In this document: positions 1 to 8,296 of the stretch, piece after piece
How the letters are laid out: each line of letters opens with the position of its first letter
Position numbering within the stretch: position 1 is the first letter of the stretch
DNA from: DASUFF01 sp036274695
Lineage (GTDB): Bacteria > UBA10199 > JACPAL01 > GCA-016699445
Assembly: GCA_036274695.1 (NCBI GenBank)
Contig: DASUFF010000040.1
Location: 1-32,710, forward strand
Direction of reading: 5' to 3'
DNA: 32,710 nucleotides
Made by a program: the position numbers and the translations under genes
The notes under the pieces: generated by a model
What the model saw: the letters and a program-made list of their open reading frames with translations, nothing else
What the model was told of the DNA's origin: nothing
Database searches by the model: none

Positions 1-2
1 CG

Positions 3-578
3 CAGGTCAAGAGCTGGTGGGATGCCTACGACCGGGAGGTCATCAGCGTCCTTTCCAACGCCAAAAAACCGGTCGAAGAGGAATTGAACAAGGAAACGGC
101 GCCCGTCGAGCTATCGGTCACGGAGCATAAGGGCACCGAGATCGAAGACATCGAATTGGGCAAGGTCGGCGTCGAGTTCCACAAATTGGACGGCAAGACC
201 TGGCTCGCCATCCTGACCAATAAGATGTTCAGCGGCTCGACGCCGCTGCCGTTCGGCACCGTGCGCTTCTACAAGGAAGTCGACGGCAAGTTCCAAAAAG
301 TGGCCGCCTTGGACGAGATGGAGGGGCCGTGGGACAAGGACAAGATCCAGTTCAGCACCGTTCAGTACCAGCCGATGGGCATCAAGAAGGGCGCCATCCA
401 GTTCTCCACCTTCCATCAGTGGCCCGCGAAGTCCGGCGACAAGGCCAACCGCACGCAGATCATCTGGGAATTCAAAGACGCGCCGAAGCCGGTGACCTTG
501 GTTCCCGAGGTCGATTGGCACAAGGCTTCGGATGGAACGGTCGTGATGGGCCACGGCGACGCCTACGACGTTCCGTAA
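3..578 (+). CDS. Hypothetical protein, 5'-truncated by the window edge
   Basis: The reading frame is open from the first complete codon at position 3, so the gene begins outside the window; an internal TTG at 84 is not a convincing start. The visible 191 residues are soluble, charged and rich in Lys, Asp and Trp, with no signal peptide or membrane segment in this part. The C-terminus ends in a Gly/His/Asp segment (VVMGHGDAYDVP). I do not recognise a family. It converges on the TPR gene at 593 with only 14 bases between the stops and no visible terminator. Function unknown; the gene call itself is fairly safe because the frame is long and codon use matches the neighbours. Confidence 0.7.
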   Translation, partial: QVKSWWDAYDREVISVLSNAKKPVEEELNKETAPVELSVTEHKGTEIEDIELGKVGVEFHKLDGKTWLAILTNKMFSGSTPLPFGTVRFYKEVDGKFQKVAALDEMEGPWDKDKIQFSTVQYQPMGIKKGAIQFSTFHQWPAKSGDKANRTQIIWEFKDAPKPVTLVPEVDWHKASDGTVVMGHGDAYDVP

Positions 579-592
579 CCACCCTCCTTCGC

Positions 593-1606
593 CTACTTTC
601 TTTTGTTGGCGTCGTCGAACTTGTTGAGGTCGACCATCTCGGTCTTTTCGAAATCCTGGCGGAACTTGGGGGCGACGGTCTTCATCTCGAGGCCGGCGTT
701 TTTGCGGATCTCTTCCAAGTCGTTCAAGTAGTCCTGATCGTCGCCGAACTCCTGCAGGATCCGGCTGAAGATGCGCACTGTTCGTTCTGCGTCCTTCGTT
801 TCCAGGGCCATTGCGTAGAGTTCCTTGAATTTCCTACGCGAAGCGTCCACCTGGCGATCCTCCAGTAAAGCTTCAGCCCAGAGTTCGTTAATAGCGATGT
901 TTTTCTTAAGCTCAGGGGGCGCTGTATCAATTTTCCTCAGGGCCTTTTTGAATTCCCTTTTCTCAAAATAGATGCGGCAGAGCTTGATCAGCATGTCGAT
1001 GTTGTCCGGCCGATAATACAGCATCTTCTCAAAGACCTCGATCAAACCGTCGCGGTCGCGCTTCGATGTCAGAATTTCGGCTGCGCGCTCGTATTCGCGG
1101 ATGGATTGATCGGTCTGTCCTTCGGCCTGCATGAGTTCGGCCAAGCGGATGCGCCCCGTAGTATTGGAAGGGTCGACGTTTACAACCTTTTTGCGGATCT
1201 CCATCGCCTCTTTTACCAAGCCCTTGTTATCGAAATAGTTGGCGACGATGTAGTATTGATTGAGAGCGTCCGTATCGAGACCCACCTTATGATACAGGTC
1301 ACCCAGCTTTTCGTTCACCTCAATCGACGTCGGCGAGAGCTTTAAAATAGTCTTATAGACGGCGATGGCTTTCAGGTGAAAATTATCGGCCGCGTACTGG
1401 TCGGCGACCTCGCGGTAGGTCTTCAGGGCGTTTTGGAAGGAGTTGGGAAGGTCTTTGGCCCGAGAAAAGGTCTCCGCGAGTTTGAGCTTCATGCGCATGT
1501 CGTTGGGCTCGTCGGCCAGGAGTTTTTGAAACTCCTTGATCGCCTTGTCGTACTTGCCCGCTTTGACAAGTTTTTCCGCGGCTTCGATGATCTTTTCTTT
1601 AGACAT
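593..1606 (-). CDS. Tetratricopeptide repeat (TPR) protein
   Basis: This 337-residue protein is almost entirely helical repeats. TPR-like units start near residue 6 (AGKYDKAIKEFQKLLADEPN) and recur through about residue 260, with the alternating small/aromatic pattern of TPR helices. There is no signal peptide, so it is probably a cytoplasmic scaffold for protein interactions. The last 60 residues are charged and not obviously TPR. It is the last gene of the aroC-K-B-TPR-aroQ run, 6 bases after the aroQ stop, so it is probably co-transcribed. Its local base composition is somewhat more AT-rich than the aro genes. The partner and role cannot be read from the sequence. Confidence 0.85.
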   Translation of the reverse strand: MSKEKIIEAAEKLVKAGKYDKAIKEFQKLLADEPNDMRMKLKLAETFSRAKDLPNSFQNALKTYREVADQYAADNFHLKAIAVYKTILKLSPTSIEVNEKLGDLYHKVGLDTDALNQYYIVANYFDNKGLVKEAMEIRKKVVNVDPSNTTGRIRLAELMQAEGQTDQSIREYERAAEILTSKRDRDGLIEVFEKMLYYRPDNIDMLIKLCRIYFEKREFKKALRKIDTAPPELKKNIAINELWAEALLEDRQVDASRRKFKELYAMALETKDAERTVRIFSRILQEFGDDQDYLNDLEEIRKNAGLEMKTVAPKFRQDFEKTEMVDLNKFDDANKRK

Positions 1607-1612
1607 TATTCG

Positions 1613-2056
1613 TTATTTTTTGTGACGCAACAGGGCAACAGCGCCTCTCAATCCTAGCAAATAACTCTCTTTTCCGAAACCGAAGACCACGCCGGCGGCC
1701 ACTGGCGAAACGAAGGACTCTTTTCGGAAACTTTCGCGGGCGTGGATGTTGGAGAGGTGCACCTCGACGGCGGGAACCGTCACGGCGGCGATGGCGTCCC
1801 GGATGGCGACGCTGGTATGCGTGAAGGCGGCCGGATTGATCACCAGGGCGCCGTAAACCCCCTCGGCTTCCTGGATCTTCGTGACGATTTCGCCCTCGTG
1901 GTTCGACTGAAAAAAGTCGAGCGCCACCTTTTCCGATTTGGCGAGCTTGACCATCTCCTTTTCGATCTCTTTCAACGTCGTCTTGCCGTAGATCGATTTT
2001 TCCCTGCGGCCCAGGAGGTTCAAGTTCGGCCCGTGGATGACTAAGATTTTCTTCAT
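1613..2056 (-). CDS. aroQ: 3-dehydroquinate dehydratase, type II
   Basis: It converts 3-dehydroquinate to 3-dehydroshikimate, the third step of the shikimate pathway. The 147 residues match the compact type II (AroQ) family rather than type I AroD. The N-terminus has the signature GPNLNLLGRRE (residues 9-19). Y23 is the expected catalytic tyrosine, in the flexible lid. The INPAAFTHTS segment includes N74 and the catalytic base H80, and VEVHLSNIHARE carries H100. The lower-case cytoplasmic family normally forms a dodecamer. The ATG overlaps the stop of the upstream TPR gene by 4 bases, which suggests translational coupling within the aro run. Confidence 0.96.
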   Translation of the reverse strand: MKKILVIHGPNLNLLGRREKSIYGKTTLKEIEKEMVKLAKSEKVALDFFQSNHEGEIVTKIQEAEGVYGALVINPAAFTHTSVAIRDAIAAVTVPAVEVHLSNIHARESFRKESFVSPVAAGVVFGFGKESYLLGLRGAVALLRHKK

Positions 2057-2640
2057 GCGGAGAGCGACCTCTTCAATTCGGAGGCCCGGACGTTCTGCGG
2101 ATCGCGGGCCAGGATTTTGTCCAGGATCTGATGGGCGATCTTCGTCTCGCCCTGGTCGGCGTAGATCTTCGCCATCGTCGGATTTTCCCAGGGGGAGACG
2201 GCAGACGCGATGGGGGCGGCCTCCTCGGTGACTTCCTCGGTGGAAGAGACCGACGTTTCCTCCGGTTCAACGGATTTCGAAGACTTTTTCGCCGGCTCGG
2301 GTTCTTCCATGCGCTTTAACTTGTGGAGAAGGGCCTCGGCCTCCTGCTGCGCGGGATATTCCTGCAAAACCTTTTCGACGATCTCCTTCGCCTTCTCCTC
2401 CCGCTCCATGTCGATGAAGATCCGGGCGAGCATCAACCGCCCGCTCACCGAGCCTGGGTGGCGCGACAAACCTTTTTCGCAAATCTGGCAGGCCATCTCC
2501 AAAAAACCCTGCTCGCGACAAATCTGGGCCAGCGGGATGAAGACGATGGAGAGCTCGTTCCTCTGCCACGTGCGGAAGTAACGCGCGAAGTGGGGATTCC
2601 TTTGCAGCTCTTTGGGGATTTCGATATCGATGGGGCTCAA
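2053..2640 (-). CDS. Small TPR protein between aroB and aroQ
   Basis: The 195-residue protein has helical TPR-like repeats in residues about 15-110. A low-complexity acidic/Ser/Lys linker follows (about 110-145), then one more TPR-like unit near the C-terminus (PTMAKIYADQGETKIAHQIL). The start is a TTG that overlaps the aroB TGA as TTGA. The stop overlaps the aroQ ATG, so the gene is coupled on both sides. No signal peptide or catalytic motif is visible. Its placement inside a shikimate run hints at an organising role, but that is inference. The low-complexity linker also occurs in other bacterial TPR proteins and is not informative on function. Confidence 0.82.
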   Translation of the reverse strand: MSPIDIEIPKELQRNPHFARYFRTWQRNELSIVFIPLAQICREQGFLEMACQICEKGLSRHPGSVSGRLMLARIFIDMEREEKAKEIVEKVLQEYPAQQEAEALLHKLKRMEEPEPAKKSSKSVEPEETSVSSTEEVTEEAAPIASAVSPWENPTMAKIYADQGETKIAHQILDKILARDPQNVRASELKRSLSA

Positions 2641-3716
2641 TTCAGGTCCTCGAAATGTTTGACTAATTCCTTCGGCGCGATCGGCTGGGTGACGACGTCC
2701 CCGACGCGTTTCATGAAGACGAAGTGAATCATCCCACCCCTCGACTTTTTGTCAACTTCCAATGCGGCCTGCCAGCGCTCCTTTGGGTACCGCGGCGCGG
2801 TGGTCGGAAGGCCCGCGGCGGCGACGGCCTCGCGAACCCGTTCGGCTTGGTCCTTCGAACAGAACCCGAGACGTTCGGAGAGCCGGGCGGCGACCACCAT
2901 GCCGATGCCCACGGCTTCTCCGTGGTGGTACTTTCGATAATGCGTCAGCCGCTCCAGCGCGTGGCCGAAGGTGTGTCCGAAATTGAGGATCATCCGCAGC
3001 GAGGACTCTTTCTCGTCGGCGACCACGACCTCCGCTTTGATGGCGGCGGAACGGCGGACGATCTCGAAGAGTAGGCCTTCGTCGCCCTTGACGATCTTCG
3101 GGAGATTCAGGCGAACGTTTTCGAAGAGTTCCGGATCCCGGATGACGCCGTACTTCACGACCTCGCCCAGGCCACCGACCAGCTCTCTCCGGGGCAGCGT
3201 CTTCAAAAAAGGCACGTGCGAGATGACGGCCTTCGGTTGTCCGAAGACGCCGACCAGGTTCTTTCCTTCCGGGAGATCGACTCCCAATTTTCCGCCGATC
3301 GACGAGTCCACCTGGGCCACCAGCGTCGTGCCGATCTGAACGAAGGGGACTCCGCGGAGGTAGGTGGCGGCCACGAAACCGCCGAGATCGCCGATGACGC
3401 CTCCTCCCAGAAGCAGGACGGGCGTGGTGCGGTCGGCGCCGAGCTTCACGAGTTTGCGGTGGGCCGCCGTTACGGTTTCCAGGTTCTTGAAACGCTCGCC
3501 GTCGGGGAGGAGGATGATTTTCGGGACGATTTTACGCCGCGCCAGACCTTTCTTCAGCGCCGGAAGGCAGAGCTTGGCGACCTTCGGATTGGTGAGCACG
3601 ACCGGAACGCGCCCTTGCAGGAAGTCGGCGACGGCGCCGGTCCAATCGTCGTCTTGGGAGCCGCTGACATGGATGGCGTAACCGTCACGCGGAAGGTTAA
3701 CGGCGATGGTTTGCAT
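2637..3716 (-). CDS. aroB: 3-dehydroquinate synthase
   Basis: It makes 3-dehydroquinate from DAHP in the second shikimate step, using NAD and a divalent metal. At 359 residues it is family-typical. Diagnostic segments are LPDGERFKNLETV, the NAD-binding GGGVIGDLGGFVAATYLRG, the DSSIGGKLGVD stretch and KNLVGVF. Metal and substrate residues lie in GLGEVVKYG, LNFGHTFGHALE and HGEAVGIGM. All expected His/Glu ligands appear to be present. The ATG lies inside the end of aroK (20-base overlap), and the stop overlaps the next TTG. The enzyme works directly before AroQ, whose gene is two positions downstream. Confidence 0.97.
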   Translation of the reverse strand: MQTIAVNLPRDGYAIHVSGSQDDDWTGAVADFLQGRVPVVLTNPKVAKLCLPALKKGLARRKIVPKIILLPDGERFKNLETVTAAHRKLVKLGADRTTPVLLLGGGVIGDLGGFVAATYLRGVPFVQIGTTLVAQVDSSIGGKLGVDLPEGKNLVGVFGQPKAVISHVPFLKTLPRRELVGGLGEVVKYGVIRDPELFENVRLNLPKIVKGDEGLLFEIVRRSAAIKAEVVVADEKESSLRMILNFGHTFGHALERLTHYRKYHHGEAVGIGMVVAARLSERLGFCSKDQAERVREAVAAAGLPTTAPRYPKERWQAALEVDKKSRGGMIHFVFMKRVGDVVTQPIAPKELVKHFEDLN

Positions 3717-4218
3717 TGAGCACCGTGAGAATCTCGTCCACCGTTTCGTCCAGGCGCTTCATCGTGGTGTCGACGATCTTGTCCGCCTGCCGGTAGTAAG
3801 GGGAACGGTGCGAGAGCAGACTTTCGATCTTCTTCAGCTGGTCCTTCGAACGGAGCAAGGGGCGCGTTTCCATGCTGGCGACGCGCTGTAAGATGGCCTC
3901 CGGCGAGGCCGACAAGCCGATGACGATGCCTTTCTCCTTCATGAGCTTTAAGTTGTCCGGATCGACGATGGCCCCGCCGCCGGTGGCGATGACGACCTTT
4001 TCCAGATCCATCGCCTTGCGGACCATCTTCTTTTCGTAGCCCCGGAAGGCCGGCTCGCCTTCCTTCTCGAAAATGTCGGTGATGGATTTTCCGGTCTCGG
4101 CCTCCACCATCAGGTCCGTGTCCAGGAATTGAAAGCCCAGGCGCTTGGCGAGCTTTTCGCCCACCGCCGTTTTCCCCGTTCCCATGAAGCCGGTTAAAAT
4201 GACGCGAAGGTGTTTCAT
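3697..4218 (-). CDS. aroK: Shikimate kinase
   Basis: This ATP-dependent kinase phosphorylates shikimate to shikimate-3-phosphate. The 173 residues have the Walker A loop GFMGTGKT (residues 10-17), the shikimate-binding DTD (33-35), the FRGYE segment with R59, the GGG motif (80-82) and the lid region around RPLL. The ATG directly follows the aroC stop with no spacer, and the 3' end overlaps aroB by 20 bases. This aroK-aroB adjacency is very common in bacteria and supports the call. The aroK symbol is used rather than aroL by convention for single-copy enzymes. Confidence 0.96.
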   Translation of the reverse strand: MKHLRVILTGFMGTGKTAVGEKLAKRLGFQFLDTDLMVEAETGKSITDIFEKEGEPAFRGYEKKMVRKAMDLEKVVIATGGGAIVDPDNLKLMKEKGIVIGLSASPEAILQRVASMETRPLLRSKDQLKKIESLLSHRSPYYRQADKIVDTTMKRLDETVDEILTVLNANHRR

Positions 4219-5385
4219 TTAAAAGTCCTGAACCTGTTTGAGGTAAGAATCGTAATTCCGCCGAATTTCGCGGATCGAATCACCGCCGAATTTTTCCAAA
4301 AAGGCCTGGGCCAGGGTGAAGGCCGCGCAGTTCTCGCCGATGACGCCGGCGGCCGGCACGGCGGTGATGTCGGTGCGCTCGACCGTGGCCTCGTACGGTT
4401 CCTTGGTCACGATGTCGACGGACTTGAGCGGCCTGTAGAGCGTGGACAACGGCTTCATCGCGGCGCGGATGACCAGAGGCTCGCCGTTGGTGGTGCCGCC
4501 TTCGAGCCCGCCGGCGTTGTCGGTCTTGCGGAAGAATTTTTTCTTGTCCTTGTCGAAGTAAATCTCGTCGTGCACCTCGGAGCCGAAGCGGTCGGCGACG
4601 CCGAAGCCCATGCCGATCTCCACGCCCTTGATGGCCTGGATGCCCATCAGCGACTGGGCGAGGAGTCCGTCGAGTTTTCGGTCCCACTGCGTGTGGGATC
4701 CCAAGCCCACGGGCAGGCCCGTGACGATGATCTCAAAGACGCCGCCCAGCGAGTCGCCGTTTTTCCGGGCCTGGTCGATCTTGGCGATCATCTTCTCTTC
4801 CGCCTTCTTGTCGTAACAGCGTAAGGGGCTTTCCTCCGCGATGCGCTCGAGCTCGTCCAGCGGCGGGCGTTCTCCCGAGACGGTTACGCCGCCCAGATTG
4901 ACCACGTGGCCCACGATGGTGATGTCGAATTCGTCGAGCAAACGGCGGCCCAGGGCCCCGGCGGCCACGCGGGCCGCGGTTTCGCGGGCGCTCGAGCGCT
5001 CCAAGATGTTGCGCAGGTCGTGATGATCGTACTTGATGCCGCCCGGGAGGTCTGTGTGGCCGGGGCGCGGGTGGTGAACGACCTTGGTCTGGCCCTCGTC
5101 CTCCGCCGAGACGTCCATGATCTTCTGCCAGTTCTGCCAATCGCGGTTGTCGATCTTCAGGGCGACGGGCGAGCCGAGCGTTTTGCCGGCGCGGATGCCG
5201 GACAAGATTTCCGCCTTGTCCTGCTCGATCTTCATGCGTCCGCCGCGGCCATAGCCCTTCTGGCGGCGGGCGAGCTGGTAATTGATGTAGTCTTCCGTGA
5301 TCGGAAGGTGGGAGGGGAGGCCGTCGATGACGACGACCAAGGCCTTACCGTGCGACTCGCCGGCTGTCAGAAAGCGCAATGACAT
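4219..5385 (-). CDS. aroC: Chorismate synthase
   Basis: The last step of the shikimate pathway, EPSP to chorismate with reduced FMN. The 388-residue length is normal. Recognisable signatures are the N-terminal GESHG (residues 8-12), GRGGRMKIEQD, the PRPGHTDLPGGIKYDHHDLR block, and ERSSARETAARVAAGA, which is the conserved FMN-binding region. The ATG at 5385 has only a weak Shine-Dalgarno. The gene begins the tightly packed aro run and lies 53 bases downstream of the small XRE regulator, which may share its promoter. aroA, aroE and the DAHP synthase gene are not in the window. Confidence 0.97.
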   Translation of the reverse strand: MSLRFLTAGESHGKALVVVIDGLPSHLPITEDYINYQLARRQKGYGRGGRMKIEQDKAEILSGIRAGKTLGSPVALKIDNRDWQNWQKIMDVSAEDEGQTKVVHHPRPGHTDLPGGIKYDHHDLRNILERSSARETAARVAAGALGRRLLDEFDITIVGHVVNLGGVTVSGERPPLDELERIAEESPLRCYDKKAEEKMIAKIDQARKNGDSLGGVFEIIVTGLPVGLGSHTQWDRKLDGLLAQSLMGIQAIKGVEIGMGFGVADRFGSEVHDEIYFDKDKKKFFRKTDNAGGLEGGTTNGEPLVIRAAMKPLSTLYRPLKSVDIVTKEPYEATVERTDITAVPAAGVIGENCAAFTLAQAFLEKFGGDSIREIRRNYDSYLKQVQDF

Positions 5386-5438
5386 ACGGCGTCGAAACTA
5401 AACGAGACACCCGGGAGAAAACAATCGGAATCTAGGTG

Positions 5439-5651
5439 TTAACCTTCAGGGAAGACTTTGTCTTTTTCGGAGAGCTTGAAGCCCATGGCGAGGATGATCT
5501 TGCGCTTGGTGTCCATGCGCGAGTCTTTTCCCGACTCGACGCGGTCGATGGTGAGAGGAGAGAGTCCGGCCTTGCGGGCCAACTCCGCCTTGCTCATCAA
5601 ACGCTCTTCGCGCAGTTTTCGAACGTTATTTTTCTTTACGGGTTCCGGCAT
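5439..5651 (-). CDS. Small XRE-family HTH transcriptional regulator
   Basis: The protein is about 70 residues and consists almost only of a Cro/C1-type helix-turn-helix. It reads RKLREERLMSKAELARKAGL, then SPLTIDRVESGKDSRM, then TKRKIILAMGF. The ATG at 5651 is chosen because homologous small regulators, as I recall them, start a few residues before the KKNNVRKLREER segment. A TTG at 5687 would add 12 residues and read through a GC-rich hairpin. No good ribosome site precedes either start. It lies between the prepilin peptidase and aroC on the same strand, so it may regulate either. No effector domain is present. Confidence 0.82.
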   Translation of the reverse strand: MPEPVKKNNVRKLREERLMSKAELARKAGLSPLTIDRVESGKDSRMDTKRKIILAMGFKLSEKDKVFPEG

Positions 5652-5680
5652 AAAAACGGGGGAATGTTCAAATCCCCCCG
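5652..5680 (-). terminator. Terminator-like hairpin abutting the XRE start codon
   Basis: On the minus strand a CGGGGG arm (5680-5675) pairs with CCCCCG (5662-5657) across a 12-base loop. Five T residues (5656-5652) follow, then immediately the ATG of the XRE gene. The geometry is that of an intrinsic terminator, placed where it could attenuate expression of the regulator and perhaps of the aro genes. It could instead be a leader hairpin, or coding sequence if the TTG at 5687 is used. Confidence 0.5.
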
Positions 5681-5718
5681 AATCCAATAATTACCACAAG
5701 GTGAGCTCTCTTAGAACG

Positions 5719-5753
5719 AAAAAGTCTTAATTGGTGAAGAATCAGCACCAATT
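5719..5753 (-). terminator. Possible weak terminator or operator after the prepilin peptidase gene
   Basis: Perfect 8-base arms AATTGGTG (5729-5736) and CACCAATT (5746-5753) flank a 9-base loop. On the minus strand the hairpin is followed by AAGAC and then a run of T, and it lies 30 bases beyond the prepilin peptidase stop. The stem is AT-rich, so termination would be weak; an operator upstream of the XRE gene is the alternative. The adjacent 5763-5780 is a perfect 18-bp AT-only palindrome. Confidence 0.4.
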
Positions 5754-5782
5754 GGGTATAGATATATATAATTATATATAAA

Positions 5783-6586
5783 TTAGTATAATTTACCGGT
5801 GACCGTCAAATACCAGTGGATGAGCTGTTTGCCGACGAAGAGATAGATCAAGGCCGCCGCGGATAGGAAGGGACCAAAGGGGATGGCGGGCTGGGATTTC
5901 TTGGGACGGGCGGCCACGAGCGCGATGCCGACCACCGAGCCGAGCAGGGAGGCGAGGAAGAGGATGACGAAGACGGCCTTCCATCCGAAAAAGGCGCCCA
6001 GCATGGCCGCGAGCTTCACATCCCCGCCGCCGATCCCCTCCTGGCGGCGCAGTTTTTCATAGAGCCAGCTGATCGCGAAGAGAGTCCCCCCGCCCGCCAG
6101 CAATCCCAAGACCGACTGGCTGAGCGCGGCGACGGGCGGAAGCCCCGAAAGGACCAGGGTGGCGCCGACGCCCGCGGCGATCCCCGGCAGGGTGATGATG
6201 TCCGGGATGATCTTGTGCCCCAGGTCGATGAAGGTGACCGCCACGAGGGGAGCGGCCAGCAGGAGAAAGTAAAAAACGTAGGCCCAGGTCGGCCCGAATT
6301 TCAGGGCGACACCCAAGGAGAGGGCCGCTGTCAGGGACTCCACGAGGGGGTATCTTAAGGAGATGGGCCGCTTGCACGCGCGACAGCGGCCTCCGAGCGC
6401 GAGGTAGCTGAAAAGAGGGACGTTATCGTACCAGCGGATAAACCGGCCGCAATCCGGGCAGTAGGAGCGGGGGATGACGACGGATTGCCCCTTGGGCAGG
6501 CGATGGATGCAGACGTTCAAGAAGCTGCCGACGAGAAGCCCCAGGAGACAGGCCCAGAGCGGGAACAACGGAAGGGTCGCGGCCAC
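5783..6586 (-). CDS. pilD: Prepilin peptidase (type IV leader peptidase / N-methyltransferase)
   Basis: This inner-membrane aspartic protease cleaves and N-methylates type IV prepilins and type II pseudopilins. The 267 residues contain the cytoplasmic zinc-binding module with two CxxC pairs (C43/C46 and C68/C71). The catalytic aspartates are D121 (TFIDLGHKIIPD) and D189 in GGGDVKLA. Multiple hydrophobic segments agree with about eight transmembrane helices. The start is a GTG at 6586. It is divergent from the lipoprotein gene at 6667. No pilus assembly gene is in the window, so whether it serves pili or a type II secretion system cannot be decided; the symbol is a family label. Confidence 0.93.
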   Translation of the reverse strand: MAATLPLFPLWACLLGLLVGSFLNVCIHRLPKGQSVVIPRSYCPDCGRFIRWYDNVPLFSYLALGGRCRACKRPISLRYPLVESLTAALSLGVALKFGPTWAYVFYFLLLAAPLVAVTFIDLGHKIIPDIITLPGIAAGVGATLVLSGLPPVAALSQSVLGLLAGGGTLFAISWLYEKLRRQEGIGGGDVKLAAMLGAFFGWKAVFVILFLASLLGSVVGIALVAARPKKSQPAIPFGPFLSAAALIYLFVGKQLIHWYLTVTGKLY

Positions 6587-6666
6587 GAAGAGAGAGTTAG
6601 CATGCCGGCCCGGTCTTTGTTAAAATCTTTTTCTGGATGACGCAGCATCCCTCTCTGGGAGGAACT

Positions 6667-7944
6667 ATGATTTTAAGGCTCAGACAGGCGATGTTGGTGC
6701 TCTTCGCATGCGCCTTGGGACTCGTGGGCGCGATCCCCGCTTGCAACTATTCGACGAGCTATTTCCGGCTCGACGAGAACGGGAAGATGATCAAGGCCGA
6801 CGGGCCCATCGTCCCGGGCGAGGACGACGGCGCTGCGACGGCGGGCGCGACGACCTCGAGCGATACGGGCGGCGGTCCCATCCTCCCCGGCACCGCGGGG
6901 ACGTCCGGCGGCACCGCCGGCGGATCGACCACGGGAGGCGTCGGCGGCACTCCCGTCTATTCGCTGCTGATCCACACCAAGAACGGCGTCAGTAAAATCG
7001 ACAACCTCTACCTCGCCCATTTTTCCGGGGGCGCCTTGACCGAAACGCCCAAGCAAGTGACCGCTTTCTCGGACGACGGCTACTCGATTATTTTCCCGTC
7101 CCTCTCGCCGGACGCGAGCAAGGCCCTCTACGCGGCCCTGTGGTACGACTCCGTGTCCAAGAGCACGAAGGGGGAGTATCGCCTCCTTTCGGACTTGGGC
7201 GGGACGCCGTCGGAAACCGCCTGGCCCGTCGAGACGGGTTTCTCCAGTGCCTGGCGGGCCAACGGCGAGGAGGCGGTGTACGTGCCCGGAGGCTGCGGCG
7301 TCATGCTTAAGAGGGCGAAGACGGATGGCTCCAATGTCGCGACGGAGGCCAACACCGCCACGGGGACGTACGACAAGTGGGTCTATCTGCAGACCGCGGC
7401 GTCGCCGGTGACCGATACGGCCAACCCGGGATACGACCTGCTCGTCTTCAGCATGTTCTCCGCGGATACGGCGCCGACCCAGGGCTTCGAGCTCTTCGCG
7501 AAAAAATGGGGGGATGCCGACCCAGCGCATTTCAGCAAGCTGACGAGCACGCCGATGACCATCGAATTTTATCCGTCGGTTTCGCCGGACGCGAAATACG
7601 TGGCCTTCGCCTCGCAGGATACGACCGCCGGCGACGACCCGACGACCGGCGACAAGCCCGCGAAGATCGCCGTCTGCGATCTGACCTACTCCGCTGGCAC
7701 CGTGCAGTGCCTCAATACGAGGACACTGGACACCCTGGCGCCGGAAGCGGTGAGCTTAAGCCCCTGCTGGGCCTGGGACGGATCGAAGATCTTCTTCGTC
7801 TCGAAGGACGCCACCCATAAGAAGGACGATATTTACGCGGTCGATTTTACGGGCGGCGCCTTCGGAACGCCGGCGAACGTCACCAACACCGCCGACGACG
7901 AGGAGATGGAGGTCAGCTGTTCCTCCGCGCCGATGTCCAAATAA
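6667..7944 (+). CDS. Lipoprotein with PD40/TolB-like beta-propeller repeats
   Basis: Start chosen at ATG 6667 because GGGAGGA lies 3 bases upstream; an in-frame ATG at 6637 would add 10 residues and lacks this. The N-terminus is a signal peptide ending in AIPAC, with C26 the likely lipidated cysteine. A Thr/Gly/Ser-rich linker follows (about residues 60-98), then a region with PD40-type propeller signatures: FPSLSPDASKALYAA, FYPSVSPDAKYVAFAS and a third near CWAWDGSKIFFVS. PD40 repeats occur in TolB and in many surface or periplasmic binding proteins. There is no catalytic motif. It is probably an outer-membrane or periplasmic lipoprotein; ligand unknown. Confidence 0.82.
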   Translation: MILRLRQAMLVLFACALGLVGAIPACNYSTSYFRLDENGKMIKADGPIVPGEDDGAATAGATTSSDTGGGPILPGTAGTSGGTAGGSTTGGVGGTPVYSLLIHTKNGVSKIDNLYLAHFSGGALTETPKQVTAFSDDGYSIIFPSLSPDASKALYAALWYDSVSKSTKGEYRLLSDLGGTPSETAWPVETGFSSAWRANGEEAVYVPGGCGVMLKRAKTDGSNVATEANTATGTYDKWVYLQTAASPVTDTANPGYDLLVFSMFSADTAPTQGFELFAKKWGDADPAHFSKLTSTPMTIEFYPSVSPDAKYVAFASQDTTAGDDPTTGDKPAKIAVCDLTYSAGTVQCLNTRTLDTLAPEAVSLSPCWAWDGSKIFFVSKDATHKKDDIYAVDFTGGAFGTPANVTNTADDEEMEVSCSSAPMSK

Positions 7945-7987
7945 GGCTCTTCTTGCGTCCTTGCCCCGATTTTTTTAGAGTGTGGGC

Positions 7988-8293
7988 ATGACGACCAAAC
8001 CATCGCATACCGAAGAAGAATATTTCGTGAAGGTGGAGGCGGAGAAGAAGAAACGCCTCAACGAAGAGGCCCGGCAGAAGCTGAGCCAGGAGGAGCGGCT
8101 CCGGTTGAAGGAGCTTCACTGGATGCGCTGCCCGAAATGCGGGGCGGAGCTGCACTCGCTTCCTTATAAGGGCGTCGTCATCGACAAATGCTTTTCCTGC
8201 CACGGCATTTTTCTGGATGACGGCGAATTGGAAAAGATCGTGGGCGAGGAGAGGGGTTTTCTTACCGGCGTCTTGAGCCTGTTCCGGATATAA
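7988..8293 (+). CDS. Zinc-ribbon (TFIIB-type) domain protein
   Basis: A 101-residue protein with a basic/acidic coiled-coil-like N-terminus (EAEKKKRLNEEARQKLSQEE). A CPKCGAEL ... CFSCHGIFLD zinc ribbon follows, near residues 49-76, closely matching the bacterial Zn_ribbon_TFIIB family (PF13453). ATG 7988 is preferred; a GTG at 7982 is two codons upstream. The spacing to gatC is 3 bases, so it probably heads the gatCAB transcript. The family is widespread and uncharacterised; a nucleic-acid or protein-binding role is likely but unproven. Confidence 0.8.
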   Translation: MTTKPSHTEEEYFVKVEAEKKKRLNEEARQKLSQEERLRLKELHWMRCPKCGAELHSLPYKGVVIDKCFSCHGIFLDDGELEKIVGEERGFLTGVLSLFRI

Positions 8294-8296
8294 ATC

